From positions 186,001-250,000 of the forward strand of contig NZ_JAUYQD010000018.1 in the NCBI RefSeq assembly GCF_030697375.1: 64,000 bases of DNA, given 5' to 3'. This stretch comes from Rhodoferax sp. (GTDB taxonomy: Bacteria; Pseudomonadota; Gammaproteobacteria; Burkholderiales; Burkholderiaceae_C). Shown here piece by piece: positions 46,980 through 55,269 of this stretch. The notes beneath the pieces are model-generated. The model had not been told where the DNA came from, ran no database searches, and worked only from the letters and a program-made list of their open reading frames with translations. Positions within the stretch are counted from its first letter, which is position 1, and the number at the start of each line of letters is the position of its first letter. Made by a program: the position numbers and the translations under genes.

Positions 46980-48394
46980 TGCACCACCTCCGCATCTGTC
47001 AGACGCTCGGCAGCGACGGCGTCGAAGGTCTGGCCCGATTTCCTTCCATTACTTTCCAGCAGCGTCACCGGTACGCCCGGGAAATTCTGCTGGAAGCGCT
47101 TGACCGCCACATCCACGTACTCGGGTGCGATCTCGACGGCGCGGCATTGGCGACCAGTGCGCTCGGCAGCAAGCATCGCCGTGCCCGACCCACCGAAGGG
47201 TTCGAACACGATGTCGCCGGTGTTGGAGTACGCTTCAAGGATGAATTCCGGCAACGCCACCGGGAACACGGCCGGGTGATCAATGTCCTGTCCGATCTTG
47301 CCCTTGTGGCGCATGACCCGGATCACCGAGTCGGGAATCCGGTTGTCCTGCGTGGGTTGGCCCGCGTGCGTCCAGCCGCCGACCTCGCCATCCTTGCTGC
47401 GCATCGCAGTCGAGGAGCCATCGGCGCGCAGATGCGACTCTTGCCCGGCATGTTTGCAAGGCACGATCTTGTTGGGCTTGCGGCTTTGCCGGTTGAAATG
47501 AAAAACGAACTCGAAGCTCGGAGCCAGTCGTCCAGACCAGTCGCCGGGCATTCCCGGCCCTTGATCCCAGACGTACCACGCGAAACGCCGCCAGCCTTGG
47601 GTGCGCATCCATCCGAGCCAACCATCCCAATACGGGATGACTTCGTTGTCGCGATGGATCAGCCCGAGGTTGACCAGGACTTGCGCGTCCTCGGCCACCG
47701 GCAGGCGTGCGAACACGCCGCGCATCAGGCCATCCCAATCGGTGATGCCGCCACTGGCATAGTTGCGCTGGTTGCCGTAGGGCGGCGATGTGAAGCAGAG
47801 CTTCGCTTGCGCGCCATCCATCAGCGCCGCGATCACTGCCGGGTCGGCGGCGTCGCCACAGATCAGCCGGTGCTGCCCCAAGGCCCAGGCATCGCCGGTG
47901 CGAGACACTGGCGTGGCCGGAGTATCAGGTACATCGTCGGCGGCATCGGGTTCGTCTTCGTCCTGCTCCTGCCCGCTTTCGTCGTCAGCAATCTCGTCAG
48001 CCAGCAAGGCTTCGATCTCGCCATCCTCAAATCCGGTCAGCGCGAGGTCGTATCCCGCCTCGGACAATTCGGCCAGTTCCAGCGCCAGCAATTCTTCGTT
48101 CCAACCTGCGTCTAGCGCGAGGCGATTGTCGGAGATGACGTATGCGCGTTTCTGGGTCGGCGACAAATGCGCCAGTTCGATCACCGGTACCTCGTCCAAG
48201 CCCAGCTTGCGCGCGGCGGCCAAGCGACCGTGGCCCGCGATGATGCCGTTGTCGCCATCGACCAGCACAGGATTCGTCCAGCCATACTCGACGATGCTGG
48301 CGGCGATCTTGGCCACCTGTTCGTCGGTGTGGGTGCGCGGATTCCGGGCGTAAGGAATCAGCGCCTCGACCTTGCGGTACTCGACGTTGAGCAT
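46976..48394 (-). CDS. ParB-like domain/DNA methyltransferase fusion (SPPY type)
   Basis: A 472-residue paralogue of the neighbouring fusion. The ParB-like part is nearly parallel (LIPYARNPRTHTDEQVAKIAASI, IIAGHGRLAAARKLG). Motif IV reads SPPYGNQRNY instead of DPPY, which often goes with cytosine-N4 methylation, and motif I is EPFGGSGTAM. A very acidic linker (about 150-180) separates the domains. The start at 48394 (MLNVEYRKV) is chosen, as the longer frame to 48568 crosses a terminator-like hairpin and repeats. Target specificity is unknown. Confidence 0.85.
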   Translation of the reverse strand: MLNVEYRKVEALIPYARNPRTHTDEQVAKIAASIVEYGWTNPVLVDGDNGIIAGHGRLAAARKLGLDEVPVIELAHLSPTQKRAYVISDNRLALDAGWNEELLALELAELSEAGYDLALTGFEDGEIEALLADEIADDESGQEQDEDEPDAADDVPDTPATPVSRTGDAWALGQHRLICGDAADPAVIAALMDGAQAKLCFTSPPYGNQRNYASGGITDWDGLMRGVFARLPVAEDAQVLVNLGLIHRDNEVIPYWDGWLGWMRTQGWRRFAWYVWDQGPGMPGDWSGRLAPSFEFVFHFNRQSRKPNKIVPCKHAGQESHLRADGSSTAMRSKDGEVGGWTHAGQPTQDNRIPDSVIRVMRHKGKIGQDIDHPAVFPVALPEFILEAYSNTGDIVFEPFGGSGTAMLAAERTGRQCRAVEIAPEYVDVAVKRFQQNFPGVPVTLLESNGRKSGQTFDAVAAERLTDAEVVQ

Positions 48395-48485
48395 GTTCTG
48401 TTTGTGCTTCCCAAAAAAAAGCAGCCCGGACGAGAAGGTGTTGAACCTCGTCGCGGGCCGCAAGCGGCATTGCAGGATTGAAATG

Positions 48486-48520
48486 AAAAACCCGCCGACG
48501 CTTAAGATCGTGGGCGGGTT
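48486..48520 (-). terminator. Intrinsic terminator before the methyltransferase genes
   Basis: On the minus strand AACCCGCC pairs with GGCGGGTT across a 16-base loop that has further partial pairing (CACGA/CGTCG). T5 follows. It lies downstream of the DUF6362 gene and would separate early from methyltransferase transcription. Confidence 0.65.
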
Positions 48521-48546
48521 CGTGATGTGTGGCCGATGGTGGCGGG

Positions 48547-48580
48547 GTGCAAACTGCAAACCCTGCAAACCTCGGTTTGC
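48547..48580. repeat. TGCAAAC heptamer cluster (iteron-like)
   Basis: TGCAAAC occurs at 48547-48553, 48554-48560 and 48563-48569; an inverted copy, GTTTGCA, is at 48574-48580. The last two form an 18-base palindrome with a two-base centre. Close spacing, near one helical turn, suggests a protein-binding array. Confidence 0.65.
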
Positions 48581-48787
48581 AGTCGGACGCTAGAGCAATG
48601 CCGCGCTCGCGCCCCCCGCATTGCGATTTGGCGAGGAAGGACCCCTTTTGCCTCGGGCCAACTCCGCTACTGACGCACCTTTCGCAACCATAGCCGTCAC
48701 TGTAGGGCAAAACTACCTGAAATGCGACACCTTGCCAGCCACCCCAAAAGGACAAACGCGGCAAAGCATGGACAAGCGTCGAAGCTA

Positions 48788-49204
48788 TTACCCTACGTTG
48801 CTCAGGATTTTGGAAGGTGTCTGTGTGTCTTGGTCGTTGAGCTTCACTACGACAGCGTCCAAAGCCTTCTGCCAATGACGTTGTGCCGTCTTGGTACAGC
48901 AAGCAAAGCGGATGGATATGTCCCTCCATCCATACCGCTTGGCACGCATCCATACGAGGTGACGCTGCTCGACCTCAAGCCACTGCACCCAACGCATCGT
49001 CTCCAGCATCCGGTCGATGTCAACCGGGCTTGGCGGGAAGGGTCGGTACACAGTCTCTCCAGCAGAGAACGCTTCCCACTCCTTGCGCACGAAGGCAGGC
49101 CACGTATTGAAGTAGCCCTGCACACGTACCGGAGGCAGGCGTCGTCCGGTGTCGGCAGCATCTTCGAAACGTGCTGCGACGTCATCTATCGTCCAGTCAG
49201 TCAT
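48788..49204 (-). CDS. DUF6362-like phage protein
   Basis: A 138-residue protein (DWTIDDVAARFEDAADTGRRLPPVRV, FNTWPAFVRKEWEAF, C-terminal HTH-like RYGWRDISIRFACCTKTAQRHWQKALD). The arrangement matches DUF6362 proteins, found in early phage operons. The C-terminal helix-turn-helix suggests DNA binding. The start at 49204 has GGAGGG upstream; the frame to 49309 extends into the next gene. Confidence 0.75.
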   Translation of the reverse strand: MTDWTIDDVAARFEDAADTGRRLPPVRVQGYFNTWPAFVRKEWEAFSAGETVYRPFPPSPVDIDRMLETMRWVQWLEVEQRHLVWMRAKRYGWRDISIRFACCTKTAQRHWQKALDAVVVKLNDQDTQTPSKILSNVG

Positions 49205-49400
49205 GACGTGTCCCTCCGTACAGTCGTTCACCAATGCGTCGCACGATCTCGCGTTCGATGAAGTCCAGTCGCTCGTCGGACTCATTGACCACCAGGATGT
49301 GTTGGTCACGCCAGCCGTTACGCTTCATCGCGTCCAGATCCGTGGTGTCTGGTTGCAGCCGACCAAGGGGGCAGCGGTATTGGGGTGTTGGTGCCTTCAT
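49197..49400 (-). CDS. Small early phage protein, 67 residues
   Basis: The start at 49400 follows a perfect AGGAGGTGTGAC. The product (MKAPTPQYRCPLGRLQPDTTDLDAMKRNGWRDQH...) is predicted helical in its second half (ERLDFIEREIVRRIGERLYG). It overlaps the DUF6362 gene by eight bases and follows the resolvase gene by one base. Function unknown. Confidence 0.7.
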   Translation of the reverse strand: MKAPTPQYRCPLGRLQPDTTDLDAMKRNGWRDQHILVVNESDERLDFIEREIVRRIGERLYGGTRHD

Positions 49401-49401
49401 G

Positions 49402-49887
49402 TCACACCTCCTGTGTCTCGATGGCCCAGTGCAACAATGCAAGGGCATCGGCTTCGTTGTCGTCGCAAGGGGAGTGACCACGCAACTGGACGGACGCGAT
49501 CATCTCGTCTTTGCCCGCGTTGCCTTTGCCGGTCGCGTGCTTCTTGATCGTGCCGACCGGAACGCCTTGGTACGGGATGTTGTGATGCTCACACCAAGCA
49601 GTGAGGTGACCCATGAAGCCACCGTAGGCGTGCGCTGCATCGACGCCCGCATGTCGTCGTACCTCCTCGAAGAACACCGCGTTGATGTGGTTGCTGGTGC
49701 CCAGCAGTTCGTTGAGCCAGCGCTTGAACCGGAGGAAGCGCATTCCGCCGCCCTCGAATCGTTGCGGCTTGAAGTGTTCGGTGCCACTGGTGATCGTGGT
49801 GTCCAGGTGGTGCAGTGCCCACCCGGTGTGCGTGCCCAGATCGAGCGCCAGAATCGTTGTGTTCGTTGTCGCGTTTGTCGTTTTCAT
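49402..49887 (-). CDS. RuvC-like Holliday-junction resolvase/nuclease
   Basis: A 161-residue RNase-H-fold protein. The acidic residues of the RuvC family can be seen: Asp in LALDLGTHTGWAL, the Glu pair in AVFFEEVRRHAG, and the Asp pair in DDNEADALALLHWA. The conserved Lys-rich VPVGTIKKHATGKGNAGKDEM segment lies between them. It would resolve junctions before packaging. The start at 49887 has GGAGC eight bases upstream; a Met at 49893 is possible. Confidence 0.8.
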   Translation of the reverse strand: MKTTNATTNTTILALDLGTHTGWALHHLDTTITSGTEHFKPQRFEGGGMRFLRFKRWLNELLGTSNHINAVFFEEVRRHAGVDAAHAYGGFMGHLTAWCEHHNIPYQGVPVGTIKKHATGKGNAGKDEMIASVQLRGHSPCDDNEADALALLHWAIETQEV

Positions 49888-50029
49888 CGTCATTGCTCCA
49901 GAGTTTTGTGGGCGAGTGACGGATGTGACGGGTTTGTCGGATACATCTCTTTGCCTGCGCATGCGCGCGCACACGTGTAGAGAGTTATACGAAGAACCCG
50001 TCGCATCCGTCACTCGACGGTTTTGTTGG

Positions 50030-52306
50030 TCAGTCATCGCGGTACGGATAGCTGGGGCTGTAGGGCTTTGGTCTGAGGGAAAGTCCCGTCAAGCCGCGCA
50101 CGCCACCGGTCAGTCGGCACTTCTCGAACTTGCGTGTGGCCATCAGTTCGGAGAAACGCTTGACCGAGCCGACGTACTCGCCCGCGCGCTCGGCCCACTC
50201 ACGCCAGTCGGAGAACAGCTCGGACACGCCCTCGCGGCTGGTCTTGGCCAGCAGGCAGCGTTCTTCAATCCACTGCCCGAGCGCGTCCTCGGCCTCGAAA
50301 TATTCCTCGGTAGCCGACACCACGCTGGCAGGCGGTTTGAGCCCTTGCTGTTGCCAGAGGCGGCAACCCTCGACCGCCCACGCCAGAATGCCGTCGCGTT
50401 CCTTGAGCAGCTTCTCGGTGAGCTTGCCGTCACGTTTGTCGGGCGGGATGGTGACCGTGAACGGGATCAGGTGCAGCCGACGCTTCATCGCCTCGTCCAC
50501 GTTGCGAATGGATGGTTTGTGGTTGCCCGCGATCACCAGCTTGAACTGCGGCACGTACTCGAAGAAGTCCTGGCGCATGAAGCGCGCTGACACCTTGTCG
50601 CCACCGGTGATCGCCTTAACTTTGGACTCGTTCCAGCGCCGCCCTTGCTCGGTTTCGATGGCGGACACGAAGCGCGCGCCGCGCAGCCCGGCCAGATCGG
50701 TTGGGTGCCGGTCGGTGCGTGCGTCCATGAACGTGTCCATCGGCGCGTTGGCCGCGTAGTCGCCAAGGATCGTGGTGATCACGTTGACGAACACCGACTT
50801 GCCGTTCGCGCCGGTGCCGTACAGGAAAAACAGCGCGTGCTCGCTGGTGATGCCTGTCAGGCAATAGCCCACCATCAACTGCAAGTAGGCGATCAACTCG
50901 GCGTCGCCGCCGGTGACGTCGGCCAGGAACGCAAGCCACGTTGCGCAGTCGCCCTTGGGTGTTGCCGTGCTCACCTTGGTCATGCGGTCGTCGCGCCGGT
51001 GCGGACGCATCCGGCCCGAGCGTAGATCGACCACGCCGCCCGGCGTATTGAGCGCCCAGGTATCGGCATCCCATTCATCGGCAGTGGAGGCGTGCTTGGG
51101 ATCGGAGCGTGCGATCTTCTCGACCGCCGAAATGGTGGACGAACTGGCGAGCTTGGCTTTCAACCTCGGGCCGTCCGCCTTAAGCGATGCCGTGCGGCAG
51201 ATGCCCCGGGCGAGATGCGAGACGAACAGCACCTGATCGGCATTCCAGCGCACGCCCGTCCAGACCAGCCACTTGCCCCACAGGGCGCAGTAACGCCAGT
51301 CCTCGCCGTAGCGGCGGGTGAAGGCGGTGGACAAACCGTCCTCGGTGCTCCAATCGATACCGGTCAAGAGATCGGGTGGCGGTGCCTCCTCGATTGAGCG
51401 CATGACTGGCATCCGCTCGCCGACAGCGAGGAAGCCAGCGACATCGAAGCCCTCGGGGATGGCGTTAGCCGCATCCCAGCCTTCCGGCTTGTCGTCGGGC
51501 GGCACGAGGATGACGCAGGACGCAGCACCAGACTGCAAGATGGCCTGCGACGCGCGGTCGGCGTAGTCCCATCCCGGCCCATCGCGGTCGGGCCAGATCA
51601 GCACCGACTTGCCAGCCAGCGGCGACCAGTCCGTTTTGTCGACCGGGGCGTTCGCGCCGTGCATTGCCGTGGTGGCCACGACACCGATGTCGATCAGCGC
51701 CTGCGCGCACTTTTCGCCTTCGACCAGGACGACTTGACGGGCAGCGGCCAAGCCCGGCTGGTTGTAGAGGGGACGCGACTCGGGCGGTGCCATCTTGCGG
51801 CGCTTGGCATCCCACGGCCGGAATTCCTTCTTGCGCCCGGGCGGATCGTAGCGGTACACGACGGCGATCAGCTTGCCGGTGGCGTCGAAGTAATCCCACT
51901 TCGCTGTGGCGGGGCCGAGATCATCGACCGGCGGCGCTGGTTTGGCCTTGCGTACCGGTGCCGACCGGGCGCGTCCAAGCAGATCGTTGGCCTGCGTCAG
52001 CACGCGTGGAAAGTCGATGTGGACGTCGGCTCCAAGGTAAGCCGCGATCAGATCGAAAATGTCGCCACCGTCGCCAGTGGCGCGATCTGTCCATAAACCT
52101 GCCTTCGCGCCGGCAAGTACGATCTCGAGACTGTCACCGGGGCTGCCGAGCACGTCACCAATCAGGAATTTACCGCCGCGCTTCTTTCCAGTCGGGAACA
52201 TCGTCGTCAGCGCCGATTCAAGCCGTGCGATCAGCTCCGTGCGAATTTCGTCGCGTTCTGCATCCCGGTTGCCGATGGGTGGAGATGTGTCATTGAAGTC
52301 GATCAT
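50030..52306 (-). CDS. Phage primase-helicase (TOPRIM plus D5/SF3 ATPase)
   Basis: A 758-residue replication protein. An N-terminal primase-like part (GGKFLIGDVLGSPGDS...DIFDLIAAYLG) is followed by a TOPRIM domain (VVLVEGEKCAQAL near 190, IWPDRDGPGWDYA). A D5_N section leads to an SF3 helicase with Walker A YGTGANGKSVF near 490. This is the P4-alpha/D5 layout used to unwind and prime phage DNA. The start at 52306 (MIDFNDTSPP) overlaps the upstream gene by four bases. Confidence 0.92.
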   Translation of the reverse strand: MIDFNDTSPPIGNRDAERDEIRTELIARLESALTTMFPTGKKRGGKFLIGDVLGSPGDSLEIVLAGAKAGLWTDRATGDGGDIFDLIAAYLGADVHIDFPRVLTQANDLLGRARSAPVRKAKPAPPVDDLGPATAKWDYFDATGKLIAVVYRYDPPGRKKEFRPWDAKRRKMAPPESRPLYNQPGLAAARQVVLVEGEKCAQALIDIGVVATTAMHGANAPVDKTDWSPLAGKSVLIWPDRDGPGWDYADRASQAILQSGAASCVILVPPDDKPEGWDAANAIPEGFDVAGFLAVGERMPVMRSIEEAPPPDLLTGIDWSTEDGLSTAFTRRYGEDWRYCALWGKWLVWTGVRWNADQVLFVSHLARGICRTASLKADGPRLKAKLASSSTISAVEKIARSDPKHASTADEWDADTWALNTPGGVVDLRSGRMRPHRRDDRMTKVSTATPKGDCATWLAFLADVTGGDAELIAYLQLMVGYCLTGITSEHALFFLYGTGANGKSVFVNVITTILGDYAANAPMDTFMDARTDRHPTDLAGLRGARFVSAIETEQGRRWNESKVKAITGGDKVSARFMRQDFFEYVPQFKLVIAGNHKPSIRNVDEAMKRRLHLIPFTVTIPPDKRDGKLTEKLLKERDGILAWAVEGCRLWQQQGLKPPASVVSATEEYFEAEDALGQWIEERCLLAKTSREGVSELFSDWREWAERAGEYVGSVKRFSELMATRKFEKCRLTGGVRGLTGLSLRPKPYSPSYPYRDD

Positions 52307-52566
52307 TCGCCTCCCTCTTCTGGAGTCGGCACTGCGCTGCCGTCCCGGCCCTGCGGCACGCGGGCACTGGTCGCCCACGCGGTGAGTTCGCAGAGCCGAT
52401 AGCGAACCAAGCCGCCAAGCAGGTAGTGCGGAATGCGGTACTTGGCGCGCATGGTGTGATCGGCAAACCAGTAGTACGGCAGACGCAATGCGGCCGCAGC
52501 CTGCTTGGCGTCGATCATTGGCTCGTCGTCGTCGACCGGTGCTATTCCTGTGTTGTTGTCGTTCAT
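52303..52566 (-). CDS. Small HTH DNA-binding protein (excisionase/AlpA-like)
   Basis: An 87-residue protein. Residues 18-70 (MIDAKQAAAALRLPYYWFAD...RIPHYLLGGLVRYRLCEL) match the winged-HTH pattern of excisionase/MerR-type proteins, including the typical second half with YRL.EL. It is coupled by overlap to the primase gene, so a replication-initiation or regulatory role is as likely as excision. Confidence 0.65.
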   Translation of the reverse strand: MNDNNTGIAPVDDDEPMIDAKQAAAALRLPYYWFADHTMRAKYRIPHYLLGGLVRYRLCELTAWATSARVPQGRDGSAVPTPEEGGE

Positions 52567-53300
52567 GTTTGCGTTCTCCAGCAGCGGTCTTGCCACGCGC
52601 ACATCCGGCATTCGAAGTGGGTCTGGTCGGTGAACGCGCGCGGCAGAAGTTCTCCCGCTTCGGTCGCCGTGATCACCTTCACCGCCCGATCCGACATGCG
52701 TTGGGCAAGGGCTGCGTCAAAGGGCACTAGCTCGGTGTAGATCTCCATCGTGTCGGCGTTCACCGCCGTGAAAATCGCCGGGTGCTCGTGTAGTTCGAGA
52801 TAGGCCTGGTACAGCGCGACTTGCGCCGCGTAGACCGGCTTGGAAATGGCGAGCCGGTTCTTTTCCAGATCGCGCCACGATTTCGAGCCGAGGCATTTGT
52901 TTTCCCAAAGCGCCGGGTAGGCGAAGCCCTCGGGGCCACCGACGAATACACCGTCGATATGCCCCTGCAGCCGACCATCGGCCACCGAGAATCCGAATTG
53001 CTCGCCGTCGGCCTTGTGGGTGCGCAGATCAAAACCTGCATCCCGCAGCCATCCGACCATGCATTCCTCGTTGACGTGGCCACGCTCGAAAATGCGCAAT
53101 ATCCGGCCTTGGATGTCGCGCCCATAATCGACCGGTGCTTGCGCGAACTCAAACTGGAGCGCGCGTTCGCAGGCCACGCCCAATCGGGATGCACCGAGAT
53201 AGCGGCGCACTACCTGACCAGCACGCGCTTGCTGCAGACCGGCATCGACCAGCGCGGTAATTTGCCCGGACACGCTCGCTGTGGAATTGAAGTCCATCAT
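52563..53300 (-). CDS. PD-(D/E)XK phage exonuclease (Cas4-like)
   Basis: A 245-residue nuclease. The core acidic pattern is visible: His/Asp in LQGHIDGVFVGG and Glu-X-Lys in ALWENKCLGS. The C-terminal CRMCAWQDRCW brings three Cys that may be part of an Fe-S or zinc site as in Cas4/AddB-type nucleases. It probably makes 3' single-stranded ends for the recombination proteins encoded nearby. A start at 53297 is also possible. Confidence 0.8.
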   Translation of the reverse strand: MMDFNSTASVSGQITALVDAGLQQARAGQVVRRYLGASRLGVACERALQFEFAQAPVDYGRDIQGRILRIFERGHVNEECMVGWLRDAGFDLRTHKADGEQFGFSVADGRLQGHIDGVFVGGPEGFAYPALWENKCLGSKSWRDLEKNRLAISKPVYAAQVALYQAYLELHEHPAIFTAVNADTMEIYTELVPFDAALAQRMSDRAVKVITATEAGELLPRAFTDQTHFECRMCAWQDRCWRTQT

Positions 53301-53764
53301 GGCTTCGTCTCCCACGGCAGATCATCCTCAAGGTCGGCGAAGGGATCATTGATGCTCTCCTTCATGCCGCGCACCGGCGGATATTTGGTTGCGTCGTGAT
53401 GCTCGACCATCGCCTCTGTGTAGCGGGTGACGATGGCATCAATGACCTGCAGCGCTTCGGCTTCCGAGTAATCCCCGAGAGGCTTCGTAAATCCGATCCC
53501 GCCAGCCACTTCACCGAAGGCCTTCAGGCATTTTTTCATCGAGGCGAGTTCGACATCAGAGGGATCGATCATCGTGACCTCCCTGCACTTGATCGGCTCG
53601 TCCTTGGCTTTGAGCCAGTTGCCGTACATCGTGTGAAATACGTTCTGGCAGCGCTGCGAGCAGAACACCCAGTCGATGGGGTAGCGGAGGGGACTGCCGA
53701 CACCGTGTCGGTTGTCGGTATGGCCGAATCCTCGCGCCTGACGTTTGCAGACCCAGCATTTCAC
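53297..53764 (-). CDS. DUF6511-like protein with N-terminal zinc finger
   Basis: A 155-residue protein. Cys pairs in KCWVCKRQARGFGH and FCSQRCQNVFH make a clear zinc-binding motif in the first 45 residues, the feature of DUF6511-type phage proteins. The remainder is helical and acidic, ending FADLEDDLPWETKP. It overlaps the exonuclease start by four bases. The role is unknown; a nucleic-acid or protein adaptor is plausible. Confidence 0.65.
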   Translation of the reverse strand: MKCWVCKRQARGFGHTDNRHGVGSPLRYPIDWVFCSQRCQNVFHTMYGNWLKAKDEPIKCREVTMIDPSDVELASMKKCLKAFGEVAGGIGFTKPLGDYSEAEALQVIDAIVTRYTEAMVEHHDATKYPPVRGMKESINDPFADLEDDLPWETKP

Positions 53765-54615
53765 GCTCCCTCCTCAAACTCGTCGACCAGCAGACCGAGC
53801 TGCAGCGCGCCGCCCGCGAAGGCAGCCTCGCAGCGCCTGCTGAAGTCGCGGTAGTTGGTCGAGCAGCGGGCTATCGCCGTCACTGAATGAATCTGCTGCT
53901 CCAGCCGCGCCAGCCCTTTGTCGGTCAACCATTGGTGGTGTTTGTCAGAGATGCGCTTGCGATTGCGGATCTCGTCGAGCAACTCCTCCGGCAGCACCGG
54001 CCCGTAGACCCAGCGCTGAGTAATCTGGCCAAGGACGTGGGGTGGGTTCTGGGCGTGGCCCTGGTATTTCCAGCCGAACAGCCGGTAGATGGCGCGGTAG
54101 TAGTCGGCGTGGAAGCGCCGCTCCCACGAGCAGCTGGATTGGCGCAGCAGCTTGCTGATCAAATCCTGCAGAGCATCGGGCGCACGGTGGTACTGATAGC
54201 CCGTTGCCTCATCGATCAGCGCGACCTCGCCGGTGGTGGCCAGCGCGTGCATGATCTTCATGCAGTTGGGCACGATCCCCCGACGCGCCTTGTGCAGCGT
54301 CCCGGTCAGCGCAGCATTGACAACGGCAGATGCAAGATCAGCGATGATCCCGGCCGGAAAGAACTGTGTTTGGCGACCAGATGGCAGCAAAATCGGCTCA
54401 CGAGTTTTTTCCAATTGCGACAAGGAGTTAGGCGCAAAATCCGTGAGAAATCGAGCGAATCGGCCACCCTTGTGGCCTTCGTGGAAGCCGAGTAATTTGG
54501 CAAGCTGGCGACGCACGTAGCCGCGTTCGCCGCCCTTGAGGACGACAGCTTCGCACTCAAGGTCGCCGAAACGCACGACGCCGTAATGGCTGGCAGTAAG
54601 AATGGACGTATTCAT
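53761..54615 (-). CDS. P63C-domain protein
   Basis: A 284-residue protein of the P63C family, which is widespread in phages and often found beside antirepressor-type genes. The core shows HADYYRAIYRLFGWKYQG, QITQRWVYGPVLPEELLDEIRNRK and HHQWLTDKGLARLEQQI. The N-terminal segment (GVVRFGDLECEAVVLKGGERGYVRRQLAKLLGF) resembles Bro-N/antirepressor starts. A regulatory role is inferred. The start at 54615 has AAGGGG at good spacing. Confidence 0.75.
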   Translation of the reverse strand: MNTSILTASHYGVVRFGDLECEAVVLKGGERGYVRRQLAKLLGFHEGHKGGRFARFLTDFAPNSLSQLEKTREPILLPSGRQTQFFPAGIIADLASAVVNAALTGTLHKARRGIVPNCMKIMHALATTGEVALIDEATGYQYHRAPDALQDLISKLLRQSSCSWERRFHADYYRAIYRLFGWKYQGHAQNPPHVLGQITQRWVYGPVLPEELLDEIRNRKRISDKHHQWLTDKGLARLEQQIHSVTAIARCSTNYRDFSRRCEAAFAGGALQLGLLVDEFEEGA

Positions 54616-54625
54616 GGTCATCCCC

Positions 54626-55264
54626 TTATTGCGCCCATGACGGTTTTCCCGTCACGGGTGCGCGTTGTGCAGCAGCAGCGGGAGCCTGATAGGCCGGTGC
54701 CGCCTGCGCCGGAGCGCCCGACGTGCCGCCGCCGGTGTTGGTCTTTGGCGGCACACCCTTCAACTTGGCGTAGTCCGCGTGGTCGGGCTCGACCGCGAGC
54801 TTCGCCACGTTGCGATCCGCGCCCTTGGCGTCCTTCTCGATGTCAACGCGGACGATGAACTCGATTCCGTCAAGCTCATGAAAACCTTGGATGCGACGCG
54901 CGGCCGCCGCCTGTGGCGTGTTGTCCTGCGGGTGGATATTGCGGGCGCTGTTGAGCGCGGCGCGGATGAAACTGCGTCCCATCTGTCCCCAGGTCGGCCC
55001 TTTGGGGGAATGCAGACCGATGTTGCTCCACATCTTTCGTTTGACGTGGTCACCATCGGTCACCACAAACTCGGCCACAAGATAGATCGAGCCGGTCTCG
55101 AAGGATTCGGTGGCGTAGCCGCCACCCCAGCCTTGTGCGGGATCGTCGTAACCCCCGGGTTTGATAGTCATGCGTACCGGCACCACGGTACCCTTGGGGA
55201 TCAGGTCAAAACCGGACTGCTGTGAGTCGGCGTCATTAAAGTCATTCCATGCATTGGCAGTCAT
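54626..55264 (-). CDS. DUF669-like single-stranded DNA-binding protein
   Basis: A 212-residue protein with an OB-like core: FDLIPKGTVVPVRMTIKPGG, YLVAEFVVTDGDHVKRKMWSNIGLHSP, and IEFIVRVDIEKDAKGADRNVAKL. A disordered Gly/Ala/Pro/Gln-rich tail ends in an apolar tip (GKPSWAQ), like SSB tails that recruit partners. It is next to the Sak4-like ATPase, the usual DUF669 pairing in phage recombination modules. Confidence 0.75.
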   Translation of the reverse strand: MTANAWNDFNDADSQQSGFDLIPKGTVVPVRMTIKPGGYDDPAQGWGGGYATESFETGSIYLVAEFVVTDGDHVKRKMWSNIGLHSPKGPTWGQMGRSFIRAALNSARNIHPQDNTPQAAAARRIQGFHELDGIEFIVRVDIEKDAKGADRNVAKLAVEPDHADYAKLKGVPPKTNTGGGTSGAPAQAAPAYQAPAAAAQRAPVTGKPSWAQ

Positions 55265-55269
55265 TGCGA

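Larger units (their letters stand above)
48395..48787. other. 393-base intergenic region with hairpin and heptamer repeats
   Basis: No protein gene is supported here. From left to right it holds a likely terminator for the minus-strand early genes (48487-48520) and a cluster of TGCAAAC repeats with one inverted copy (48547-48580). The rest, about 200 bases up to the DUF6362 gene, shows no further structure I can point to. Promoter elements for the methylase operon may lie here but none is clear. Confidence 0.5.
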
